A DNA stretch of 26,317 nucleotides, from the NCBI GenBank assembly GCA_002705575.1, contig PAHI01000029.1:1-26317 (forward strand), given 5' to 3'. Position 1 is the stretch's first letter; each line of letters opens with the position of its first letter. Under the pieces are notes generated by a model. That model was not told where the DNA came from and searched no databases. It was given only the letters and a program-made list of their open reading frames with translations. Positions 8,852 to 16,842 of this stretch are shown piece by piece. The position numbers were made by a program, and so were the translations under genes. The DNA comes from Fidelibacterota bacterium. GTDB taxonomy: Bacteria; Marinisomatota; Marinisomatia; SCGC-AAA003-L08; GCA-002719095.

Positions 8852-9777
8852 TGAAAACCGTACTTATAACAGGAGCAACTGATGGTATAGGTAAGCAAAC
8901 AGCTATCAATATAGCAAAAAAAGGACATCATATCATATTTGTTGGTCGTAGTGAACAAAAATGTAAAACAACTCAAACTGAAATAATTAAATCAACATCT
9001 AATAAAAATATAGACTATTTTTCATATGATTTATCATTGATATCAGAAAACAAGTTACTTAGCATTGATATCCAAAAAAACTATCCTAAGCTTGATATTC
9101 TTATCAATAACGTTGGTGCCCTTTTTTTAAAAAGAGAGATTACAAATGAAGGGTTAGAAAAAACATTCGCCCTAAATCATTTAGGCCCATTCTGTCTAAC
9201 ACTTGAACTTTTAGACCTATTAAATAAAAGTAAAAATGGACGTATAATTAATGTCTCATCAGCAGCTCATTACAACATAATAGAAGAACGTATAAAAAAA
9301 GAAAACAACAGAAGCTTCATAGAGAAAAAAATGTTCAGAGCTAAATTTAACATTAATGATTTGCAATGTAATCAAAATTACAAAGGAGGCCATCAATACA
9401 GTCGTACAAAACTTATGAATGTATTATTTACATACAAACTTGCTAACAGTTACTTAAAAGACACACAATTGTCAGTAAACTGCCTACACCCTGGATTTGT
9501 TGCTTCTAAATTTGGTCACAATAATACTGGGATTTTTCGAAACATTTTAAAATTTGCACAAAAAGTAAAGGCTATTTCATTAAAAGATGGGTCTAAATCA
9601 ACTACGTTTCTCGCTTTATCGAAAAAAGTTCAAAATATATCGGGTAAATATTTTGATGAAGATTGCTCATTGAAAAAAAGCTCAGATTTGAGCTATAATA
9701 AAGACTTGCAAGACTCGTTGTGGGAAAAATCTTCTAAATTGAAAGATAGCTTAATTCCTGAAAATTTTACTTCTTAA
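8851..9777 (+). CDS. Short-chain dehydrogenase/reductase (retinol-dehydrogenase-like)
   Basis: NAD(P)(H)-dependent oxidoreductase of the classical SDR superfamily, 308 residues. Seen are the Rossmann nucleotide-binding TGATDGIG (7-14), NNVG (86-89) in the place of NNAG, the catalytic Ser in INVSSAAH (about 136-137), the YxxxK pair Y183/K187 in YSRTK, and NCLHPGFVASKFG after it. The overall pattern (TGATDGIGKQTA, HPGFV) is closest to the retinol dehydrogenase/WW-oxidoreductase-like branch, but the substrate is unknown. The ATG overlaps the OPT stop codon by one base. The 3' end overlaps the convergent minus-strand gene by 27 bp, leaving no room for a separate terminator. Confidence 0.92.
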   Translation: MKTVLITGATDGIGKQTAINIAKKGHHIIFVGRSEQKCKTTQTEIIKSTSNKNIDYFSYDLSLISENKLLSIDIQKNYPKLDILINNVGALFLKREITNEGLEKTFALNHLGPFCLTLELLDLLNKSKNGRIINVSSAAHYNIIEERIKKENNRSFIEKKMFRAKFNINDLQCNQNYKGGHQYSRTKLMNVLFTYKLANSYLKDTQLSVNCLHPGFVASKFGHNNTGIFRNILKFAQKVKAISLKDGSKSTTFLALSKKVQNISGKYFDEDCSLKKSSDLSYNKDLQDSLWEKSSKLKDSLIPENFTS

Positions 9778-10494
9778 TTTTGAAACATTTAATAAATCGT
9801 GGTATCCAACTGATATATAAATCGAAGAATTAATATCATTTCTCGATTTTTTAATTTTTTCATATTCGTAACCAATTATAATTTGCCAATTATCATCTAT
9901 AGAAAAATAAGATTCAAATAGAATTTCAATTCTCGACAAATCTTGTTCGTTCATTAATTCAGAAATTTGCTTGAAATTCTCTATTTCAAACTTAATTTCA
10001 TATAAATCAAATTCATAATCCCAGAATAAACCACTTTTAAAATAGGATGTTTTCCTCGAATCATTCAAATAATCACTTATATCGTAAGCTAAAGCAATCT
10101 CAGCATTAATATGCCCTTTATTAAAATTCTTCAAAAAAACACCTAGCCCCTGATTTCCATGATATCTAATATCAACACCTACTTTTGTATTCTGATCAAT
10201 AGCAATAGTAGAAAAATTATAGAATGAGTAGAATTCTCTTAATCGACTGCTATTTTTATATCGAAGTTTTTTATATGAATTACTGCCTGTTGCATGCAAA
10301 AAAAATCTTAAATCTTTAAAAGTATGTTTAGTTGTTCTCTTAAATCTAGAATATGCACCAAATCCATAATCCGAGTTATTATTAAAAATGTAACTTCCTC
10401 TATAATATTTCTTCCAATTAGGCTTATCATATATTTCATGAGAAAAGATAATGCCTAAAAAAATAATATATTTTATTAAAAGAATAAAAATCAT
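9751..10494 (-). CDS. Putative outer-membrane beta-barrel protein
   Basis: Not recognised with certainty. The 247-residue protein begins with a hydrophobic signal-like segment (FILLIKYIIFLGIIFSHE). The rest alternates polar and hydrophobic residues with many Tyr/Phe, e.g. KVGVDIRYHGNQGLGVFLKN, INAEIALAYDISDYL, WQIIIGYEYEKIKKSRND and SSIYISVGYHDLL, which look like short antiparallel strands of a small barrel, faintly like DUF481-type outer-membrane proteins. Its ATG overlaps the stop of the Por-sorted propeller gene (ATGA), so the two are translationally coupled and probably act together at the outer membrane. It is the last gene of the minus-strand riboflavin array and overlaps the convergent SDR by 27 bp. 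Confidence 0.6.
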   Translation of the reverse strand: MIFILLIKYIIFLGIIFSHEIYDKPNWKKYYRGSYIFNNNSDYGFGAYSRFKRTTKHTFKDLRFFLHATGSNSYKKLRYKNSSRLREFYSFYNFSTIAIDQNTKVGVDIRYHGNQGLGVFLKNFNKGHINAEIALAYDISDYLNDSRKTSYFKSGLFWDYEFDLYEIKFEIENFKQISELMNEQDLSRIEILFESYFSIDDNWQIIIGYEYEKIKKSRNDINSSIYISVGYHDLLNVSKLRSKIFRN

Positions 10495-12893
10495 CTTATA
10501 ACAGCAATTTTAGTTATTCCATTTCCATGCTTATTATTTTCAACAACTAAAAAATAAACTCCAGAATCAATATAGTCTCCGTTTTTCTGTCTTCCATCCC
10601 AATTAATTCTATTCTCATTATAAGGCAATTCTATTTTTTTTAAAACTTCTCCACTAATAGTCATAATTTTAATTATTGAACCTGCATACATATCTTCTAT
10701 CAGAAAATTATCATGCTGTCCAACAATAAAAGGGTTTGGACTTACCCCTACTTCGCTATTTTTTTTATTATTTTGAAATGGAATTTCCAAAATAGAGACT
10801 CCATTATCTGTAGCCAAAAAAGCTAACCCATTATCATTATCAAATGTAACATCTTTTACGTTGTTTGACAATATATCACTATTGCTTGTAGTAACACCAA
10901 ACTGATCAGGCCAAAAACTTAAATCATTTTTAATAACTCTAACACCACTATGACTTGTTATTATCCATACGTTATTCTGAGCATCTACCCTAACTTTATC
11001 ACCTTCACTAAATGGTAAATTATTGAAAAAATCCAAAGGATAAATAGGGTCTATTCTTAAACCTGTAATATTGTAACCTTGGACACCATTACTTGAAAGA
11101 ACCCAAAGAATATCATTAGCTCCAAATTTAGCAAAAGCTATCGACCATATACTCACATTAGGATCTAAGCCTGGTAAACTTTCTAGGTTTTCAATGTCAA
11201 ACCAACAATACTGATCATTTCCATAATTAATGTCTCCCTCTTTACAGATAAATCCATTATTACTATCTCCTAAAAGTTTTAAACCTCCATTTGAATATAA
11301 GTTTGCATCAGGAGTATTTGTACTTAAAAACTGAAAGGACACCCAAATTCTTCCCCATCGATCAAATGCTACCTCTCTAGGAACATAAGATACTTCATCT
11401 GGTGCAACAATATATTTCCATTCATTATTTTCTAAACTCTTATAGACTAAAATTCTTTGAGTATTTTCTGCGTACGGATTAACAAACCAAATATTAGTAC
11501 TATCATCCTTTATAACTTGATTAATTGTCATGTAATCAGAATCTTGATTATCATAAATACCAGCCATACCATCAAATACAGGAAGCCCGATAATATCAAG
11601 AATTTGATAATTTTCAACATCTATCATTATTGCACCACCTCTATTTGAAGCGCTAGGCATAATACCATTACTTGGAATATAAAGTATATTATCATGAATC
11701 ATTAAACTCAAATAAGATTTTTCAGCTGACATATAATTTAAATCTAACCCATTAAATGAATTACATTCATAAAAACTATCTGTTTGAAAATTAGGCTGAG
11801 GGCTATTTGAAATAAGATTAGTAAAGGATTCATCTTTATAAATAAAAACACCACTTCTATTAACTCCATATAAAACTCCATCCTGAAAAGTTAAAGCATC
11901 AACGTCTTGTGAAGCCAATGTGTTCGGAGAACATTTGTTAATGATATTGCTATCTGAAATCTCCCAAAAACCTTGATTTTTCATTCCAATGTATACGCTG
12001 GCTGAGTCAGCATAAATTGATAAAGCATCTGAAAAATCAACTCCTGAAATTTCTATATTTGATGCATTAAATGGAAGATTGTTATAATTTAAAGATCTAA
12101 CCCCTTCTGAATATAATATATAGATAGTTTTATTATATGTATCAGTATACACATCTATATATTCTCCTAAAAAAACTTGTTGAAACTGTATAGTATTAAT
12201 TAAACTAGTAGGATCAAAGGGATTGACAATGGCAACATAACCACTATCATAAAATAACGTCATTAATCCATCTAGAATATCAAAACCTAAAACACCTAAA
12301 GTTTGATTCACAAAATACCAATTTTCAGGAAATTTTAAATTATCTGAAATGTTACCATAATATATACCTTCATCAGTTAAGACATACAAAATATTATTAT
12401 TGAACATAATTTTTATAAACTCTGAATTTATGTTTGAAGTAAACCCTTTGTAATAGTCATTATAAATTAATTGATCTTCATTATACGAAAACTGCATTAA
12501 TCCATAAACATTATTAGATTCATAAATCATAAAAATTAATCCCTGATCTGATATTATAAACTCTACTGCAGAATCTATGTCATCAATCAAGTGACTAACT
12601 ATAAGATTTGATGAATTTTTATATAAAGCTCCATTTCCACATAAAACCCATAAATCATTATCATCAGACTCAATATCAGCTATATTTATGCAAATATCTT
12701 TATAGTTCGATTCATACTCTTCAAAAACTTGATTTGAAAAGTCATAAATAAATATGCCGCCATCTGTAGCACCGTAAAGTTTATTATCATATTTCACTAT
12801 TTCTTTAGGAGAATGAATGGAATTTATATTCTGCCAAGTATTTAAGTTAGCAGATATAAAAAAATTAATTAAAAGTATACATTTAAAAATCAG
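10491..12893 (-). CDS. Exported beta-propeller protein with C-terminal type IX (Por) sorting domain, PorZ-like
   Basis: Long protein made of propeller-type repeats similar to Reg_prop blades, e.g. KLYGATDGGIFIYDF, VAFDRWGRIWVSF, VRVDAQNNVWIITSHSGVRV and LSNNVKDVTFDNDNGLAFL. It ends in a FlgD-like/type A sorting domain (VSPNPF, then INWDGRQKNGDYIDSGVYF and KIAVIR). This order is that of PorZ, a surface component of the type IX secretion machine, but ordinary Por cargo is also possible. An ATG-type start is missing. GTG at 12797 would drop the signal peptide, whereas the same frame runs back to a CTG at 12893 giving MIFKCILLINFFISANLNTW, a good signal peptide, with AAAGGA 8 bases upstream. That CTG overlaps the ribH stop (CTGA). 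I use it here (800 residues); the start remains uncertain. Confidence 0.72.
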   Translation of the reverse strand: MIFKCILLINFFISANLNTWQNINSIHSPKEIVKYDNKLYGATDGGIFIYDFSNQVFEEYESNYKDICINIADIESDDNDLWVLCGNGALYKNSSNLIVSHLIDDIDSAVEFIISDQGLIFMIYESNNVYGLMQFSYNEDQLIYNDYYKGFTSNINSEFIKIMFNNNILYVLTDEGIYYGNISDNLKFPENWYFVNQTLGVLGFDILDGLMTLFYDSGYVAIVNPFDPTSLINTIQFQQVFLGEYIDVYTDTYNKTIYILYSEGVRSLNYNNLPFNASNIEISGVDFSDALSIYADSASVYIGMKNQGFWEISDSNIINKCSPNTLASQDVDALTFQDGVLYGVNRSGVFIYKDESFTNLISNSPQPNFQTDSFYECNSFNGLDLNYMSAEKSYLSLMIHDNILYIPSNGIMPSASNRGGAIMIDVENYQILDIIGLPVFDGMAGIYDNQDSDYMTINQVIKDDSTNIWFVNPYAENTQRILVYKSLENNEWKYIVAPDEVSYVPREVAFDRWGRIWVSFQFLSTNTPDANLYSNGGLKLLGDSNNGFICKEGDINYGNDQYCWFDIENLESLPGLDPNVSIWSIAFAKFGANDILWVLSSNGVQGYNITGLRIDPIYPLDFFNNLPFSEGDKVRVDAQNNVWIITSHSGVRVIKNDLSFWPDQFGVTTSNSDILSNNVKDVTFDNDNGLAFLATDNGVSILEIPFQNNKKNSEVGVSPNPFIVGQHDNFLIEDMYAGSIIKIMTISGEVLKKIELPYNENRINWDGRQKNGDYIDSGVYFLVVENNKHGNGITKIAVIR

Positions 12894-13339
12894 ATACTTA
12901 TTCCTTTGTATGTTTTGTACAATTCAAAAGCAGCATGCATAGCTTCTCTACCTTTATTTGTATCATCACTTTTCGAACGATCAATTGCTTGCTGCATATC
13001 ATTTGTTGTCAAAACTCCAAAACCTATAGGAATATCTGAATCAACTATCATTCTCATTAAAGCTCTAGAAGTCTCAGTTGCAATATAATCAAAATGTGGA
13101 GTTTCACCCTTAATTATGCATCCTAGAGCAACCACAATATCAGCTTTGTTATTTTTTATAAGCTTTGATACTACACCTGGAATTTCAAATGCACCTGGGA
13201 CACTATGGATATTAACTTTACTACGGTCACCACCATTATCTATAAAATAACCGATTGCACTATCTTTTAATGAATCAGTTATCATATTGTTAAATTCACT
13301 AACTACTATTGATAATCTTATTTTGCTTATATCAATCAT
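12890..13339 (-). CDS. ribH: 6,7-dimethyl-8-ribityllumazine synthase
   Basis: Condenses 5-amino-6-ribitylaminouracil with 3,4-dihydroxy-2-butanone 4-phosphate to the lumazine precursor of riboflavin. It is 149 residues and usually forms a hollow pentamer or icosahedral shell. Conserved stretches are VVSEFNNMI (substrate-binding F/N), HSVPGAFEIP (46-54), LGCIIKGETPHFDYIA with the catalytic His82, IPIGFGVLTTND and KGREAMHAAFEL. Its ATG lies within the end of ribBA (8-bp overlap) and its TGA overlaps the putative CTG start of the propeller gene. The N-terminus is slightly shorter than in E. coli but contains all active-site segments. Confidence 0.98.
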   Translation of the reverse strand: MIDISKIRLSIVVSEFNNMITDSLKDSAIGYFIDNGGDRSKVNIHSVPGAFEIPGVVSKLIKNNKADIVVALGCIIKGETPHFDYIATETSRALMRMIVDSDIPIGFGVLTTNDMQQAIDRSKSDDTNKGREAMHAAFELYKTYKGISI

Positions 13340-14549
13340 CTAAAAAAGATAGTAAATGACCTAATTTATCCCTCTTCGTTTTTAAATATTTTTCATTTGC
13401 ATCATTTGATTTAATTTCTATTGCTTCCCTGCCTACGACTCTAAGATTGTAACCCTCTAAACCAATTATTTTTTTAGGATTATTTGTTAATAGTTTCATT
13501 TTCGTAACTCCACATTCTTTTAGAATTTGAGCACCTATTCCATACTCTCTCAAATCTGACGAAAAACCTAATTTTTCATTAGCCTCGACAGTATCAAACC
13601 CTTCGTCTTGAAGTTGGTAAGCTAAAATTTTATTTTTCAAACCAATACCTCTTCCTTCTTGACGAAGATAAACTAAAACACCTGATTCACAATTAGATAT
13701 TTTATCTAAAGCACTAACCAATTGAGGGCCACAATCACATCTCAAAGAAGCAAAAATATCACCTGTTAAACATTGAGAATGCACTCTTACTAATGGCTCA
13801 GAATTTGATTCTATTTTTCCTTTAACCAGAGCTATATGATGATCTCCATGTATTTTATCTTCAAATAATTTCATTCTAAATTCACCAAATTTTGTAGGCA
13901 AAGGAATATCAACAACCTCACTCACAAGCTTCTCTTTTTTCCTTCTGTATTCTATTAAATCTGCAATTGAAATAATTAACAAGCTATGTTCTTCAGCAAT
14001 CTCTTTCAGCCTATCCATTCTAGCCATAGAACCATCTTCATCTACTATTTCAACTAAGAGACCCATTGGAGAATGCTGCGCTAACTTAGCTAAATCTACA
14101 CAAGCTTCTGTATGTCCAGCACGCTGCAGAACTCCTCCGTCTTTAGCAATCAAAGGGAACATATGACCTGGCCTTACTAAATCTTCAGAACATGAGCCTT
14201 CGTCTAAAAGAACTTGAGTTGTGACCCACCTATCTTTTGATGAAATTCCAGTAGTTATATTTTCTTTAGCATCGACACTAACTGTGAAATTAGTTTTTTG
14301 ATGCTCTGTATTATCCTTAACCATAGGAGATAACTTTAATTTGTTAGCTCTATCATTTGTTATTGATGTGCAAATTAAGCCTCTTCCATACTTCATCATA
14401 AAATTAATATCTTCTGGGGTTACTTTTTCTGCAGAAATTATAAAATCACCTTCATTTTCCCTATCCTCATCATCAACGACAATCAACATTTTTCCATCTT
14501 TAAAATTTTTGATTGCTTTTTCCATTAATCCTATTTTTTCTTTATTCAT
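13332..14549 (-). CDS. ribBA: Bifunctional DHBP synthase / GTP cyclohydrolase II
   Basis: Supplies both branches of riboflavin synthesis. The N-terminal domain (about 1-205) is 3,4-dihydroxy-2-butanone 4-phosphate synthase with DDEDRENEGD (27-36) and RAGHTEA (143-149). The C-terminal domain (about 206-405) opens the imidazole ring of GTP, with Zn ligands Cys260, Cys271 and Cys273 in VHSQCLTGDIFASLRCDC, LRQEGRGIGL, and the LLTNNPKK guanine-binding segment. Both halves keep their signature residues, so neither appears degenerate. It overlaps ribH by 8 bp downstream and is separated from ribE by 11 bp upstream. Confidence 0.98.
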   Translation of the reverse strand: MNKEKIGLMEKAIKNFKDGKMLIVVDDEDRENEGDFIISAEKVTPEDINFMMKYGRGLICTSITNDRANKLKLSPMVKDNTEHQKTNFTVSVDAKENITTGISSKDRWVTTQVLLDEGSCSEDLVRPGHMFPLIAKDGGVLQRAGHTEACVDLAKLAQHSPMGLLVEIVDEDGSMARMDRLKEIAEEHSLLIISIADLIEYRRKKEKLVSEVVDIPLPTKFGEFRMKLFEDKIHGDHHIALVKGKIESNSEPLVRVHSQCLTGDIFASLRCDCGPQLVSALDKISNCESGVLVYLRQEGRGIGLKNKILAYQLQDEGFDTVEANEKLGFSSDLREYGIGAQILKECGVTKMKLLTNNPKKIIGLEGYNLRVVGREAIEIKSNDANEKYLKTKRDKLGHLLSFLDD

Positions 14550-14560
14550 ATGAAGCCTAA

Positions 14561-15163
14561 TTAATTTATACTACTAAATTTTTTTATATACTTACCGATA
14601 ATATCAGTTTCAATATTTACAAAATCATTTTCTTTAATCTTACCAAAAGTTGTATTACTTAAAGTATGAGGAATAATCCAAATATCAATCAAGTTTTCTT
14701 CTATTTTAGCAATTGTCAAAGACACACCATTTACAGCAATAGAGCCTTTATTTATACAATAGCAAGATAATTTTTCTGGCAAATCAATTGTAACAATAAA
14801 ACTATTATTATCTTTTGTTATTTTTTTTATCTTTCCCAAACCTTCTACATGACCCTGCACTATATGCCCATCAAACCTTGAGCTTGCCATTAAAGATTTC
14901 TCTAAATTAACACTATCAAATGTTTTCAAATATTTTAAATTTGTCTTTTCAATTGTTTCTTTTACAACATTAAAATCAAAAGTATATATATTTCCATTCA
15001 TGATTTTAGTAATTGTCAAGCAAGTACCATTTATTGATATACTGTCACCTATCTTGGAGTTCATTCCAAATTCTTTGCTAACTTCAATTCTTAAATTTGA
15101 AAGATCTTCATAATGCTCTATATTAGAAACTACACCAACTTGTTCAATTATTCCTGTAAACAT
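14561..15163 (-). CDS. ribE: Riboflavin synthase, alpha chain
   Basis: Last step of riboflavin synthesis, dismutating two lumazine molecules. The 200-residue protein consists of two tandem lumazine-binding barrels (about 1-96 and 97-195). It begins with the invariant MFTGIIEQVG and shows GTCLTITKI in barrel 1, then SRFDGHIVQGHVEGLG at the domain junction and the matching NGVSLTIA in barrel 2. The length is standard. It overlaps ribD by 16 bp, showing tight co-translation. The same gene is called ribC or ribE in different species. Confidence 0.97.
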   Translation of the reverse strand: MFTGIIEQVGVVSNIEHYEDLSNLRIEVSKEFGMNSKIGDSISINGTCLTITKIMNGNIYTFDFNVVKETIEKTNLKYLKTFDSVNLEKSLMASSRFDGHIVQGHVEGLGKIKKITKDNNSFIVTIDLPEKLSCYCINKGSIAVNGVSLTIAKIEENLIDIWIIPHTLSNTTFGKIKENDFVNIETDIIGKYIKKFSSIN

Positions 15164-16239
15164 AATTCCTTTTTTTCAAAAACCTGCAACTCATCAGAGC
15201 CCAGTATTTGTTTTGTTTTTAAAAACCATTTTTCATCAATTTCAATTGGGTTTTTTAAATTCGAATTAGGTAACTTAAAATCTGCAGTATATAAATATAA
15301 TTCATCTATTAAATTGTTTTTATAAAAAGACCCGACAAGAGTAGGACCACTTTCGATTAACAACGAAGTTATTCCTTCGTTAGCAAGCTTGAAAAGAACA
15401 TCACTTAGATCTAATACTCCATCAACTTCTTTGACTGGAATAAAACGGCAACTTGAAACTTTATTTTTATTAAACTTCTGATTAGAGCACATCACAATAG
15501 TTTCTGCTTCGTTATCAGAATAAATTTTTAAATTTAAAGGAGATGTTCTGTTTGTATCTAGTACTACCCTTTTAGGATTATAGCCTTGAACCTCTCTTAC
15601 AGTTAAGCTAGGATTATCAATTTTAGCTGTTTGAGAGCCAATTAAAATTGCATCAACTTTAGACCTTAAATAATGTGAATTTTGAATTGATTCTTTACCT
15701 GTAATCCAAGTCTGAGTATCACTATCAATACCCATAAAGCCATCATTACTTTGAGCTATTTTTGCTGTAACCCATGGATATCCTTTCTCTACCCATTTAA
15801 AAAACCCTTTATTAAGTTTTGATACATCCGTATCTAAAAACCCTGAATGCACTTTTATACCAAAATCCTCTAATTCTTTAATTCCTTTGCCATTTATATC
15901 AGGATTAGGATCTTTTGATGCAATAAAAACCTCATCTATGCCACTATCAATTAATAATTTAGTGCAAGGAGGTGTCTTAGAATCAATACAACAAGGCTCT
16001 AGTGTTATAAAAGCAGATGCCCCTAAGGGATTCTGGATACAATTATCTATTGCATTTTTTTCAGCATGAGAGCATCCATAACATTCATGATATCCTTCTC
16101 CAATTATTTCACCATTTTTAACAATCACACACCCGACCAAAGGATTAGGAGAGACCTTACCTCTACCTCTCTTAGATAACTCAATAGCTCTTTCCATCAT
16201 ATTTTTAATAAAATTTTCTGAATAAGATGTTTTATACAT
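15148..16239 (-). CDS. ribD: Bifunctional pyrimidine deaminase/reductase RibD
   Basis: Carries out the second and third steps from GTP to riboflavin. The N-terminal deaminase (about 1-150) has the zinc site HAEKNAI (His58, catalytic Glu60) and EPCCIDSKTPPC (Cys83, Cys92), plus ASKDPNPDINGKG. The C-terminal NADPH reductase (about 151-363) has PWVTAKIAQSNDG, WITGKES, DAILIGSQTAKIDNPSLTVR and LLIESGPTLVGSF. The domains are in the normal order and the protein is the typical length. It is the first of the four riboflavin genes, with no FMN riboswitch in the 39 bp before it. It lies downstream of a SpoU-type methyltransferase gene on the same strand. Confidence 0.97.
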   Translation of the reverse strand: MYKTSYSENFIKNMMERAIELSKRGRGKVSPNPLVGCVIVKNGEIIGEGYHECYGCSHAEKNAIDNCIQNPLGASAFITLEPCCIDSKTPPCTKLLIDSGIDEVFIASKDPNPDINGKGIKELEDFGIKVHSGFLDTDVSKLNKGFFKWVEKGYPWVTAKIAQSNDGFMGIDSDTQTWITGKESIQNSHYLRSKVDAILIGSQTAKIDNPSLTVREVQGYNPKRVVLDTNRTSPLNLKIYSDNEAETIVMCSNQKFNKNKVSSCRFIPVKEVDGVLDLSDVLFKLANEGITSLLIESGPTLVGSFYKNNLIDELYLYTADFKLPNSNLKNPIEIDEKWFLKTKQILGSDELQVFEKKELCLQE

Positions 16240-16278
16240 ATCAAAATTTAATTTCAGTTAACCAAAAAACAAACTGAC

Positions 16279-16824
16279 TTATGTTTTATTTAAATGCTGT
16301 CTATATGATTCATAGCCTACGATACCTACAGATACTGCTACATTTAAACTTTGCTTTACTCCTCTCATTGGGATTTCAGCATGCAAATCAACTATTTCTA
16401 AAATATCTTCACTTACACCCGAAACTTCATTTCCAAATATGAAACAAACGGGCAAATCTAACTTAAAATTGAATATCGACTTTGAATTAACTGTTTGCTC
16501 AATTACAATAGGTGTAATCTTATTTGATCTAATTATTTTAATAGCTTCTAGAGGATTTTCATAATGCTCCCAATTAACTGATTGATCAGCACCCAAGGCT
16601 GTTTTACTTAAATCTTTTCTTGGAGGAAAAGGAGTATATCCTGTCAAATAAACTTTTGAAACACCTATACCATCAGCACTTCTAAGTATAGACCCTACAT
16701 TATGCACAGAACGTATATTCTCAAGCATTACATAAATTGGAAATTTATCAATATTAATTAGCTCCTTAATAGTAGGGCGATCTGCTTTTAATTCATCATT
16801 TGTTCTTTTTATTCTCATATTCAC
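16279..16824 (-). CDS. SpoU/TrmH-family RNA 2'-O-methyltransferase
   Basis: SAM-dependent ribose methyltransferase of the SPOUT (deep trefoil knot) class, acting on tRNA or rRNA. The three family motifs are present: NIRSVHNVGSILRSAD (about 36-51), CFIFGNEVSGVSEDIL, and IPMRGVKQSLNVAVSVGI near the end, which forms the knot and SAM pocket. At 181 residues it is a short single-domain form, like TrmL or the TrmH core, with no N-terminal substrate-binding extension. The exact target cannot be read from sequence. Starts at GTG 16824 or ATG 16818 are both possible, and neither has a strong SD. It lies 18 bp after the LolA-like gene and 39 bp before ribD. Confidence 0.93.
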   Translation of the reverse strand: MNMRIKRTNDELKADRPTIKELINIDKFPIYVMLENIRSVHNVGSILRSADGIGVSKVYLTGYTPFPPRKDLSKTALGADQSVNWEHYENPLEAIKIIRSNKITPIVIEQTVNSKSIFNFKLDLPVCFIFGNEVSGVSEDILEIVDLHAEIPMRGVKQSLNVAVSVGIVGYESYRQHLNKT

Positions 16825-16842
16825 ATTCGCATATCAAAGAAC

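Noticed and set aside
10491..12893. Frameshifted or pseudogenised propeller gene
   Set aside because: The frame is open throughout from the ribH stop to the sorting domain. Only the start codon is unusual, so a pseudogene call is not justified.
16240..16278. FMN riboswitch ahead of ribD
   Set aside because: Only 39 bp separate ribD from the preceding gene, too short for the roughly 120-nt element, and no conserved RFN segments are seen.
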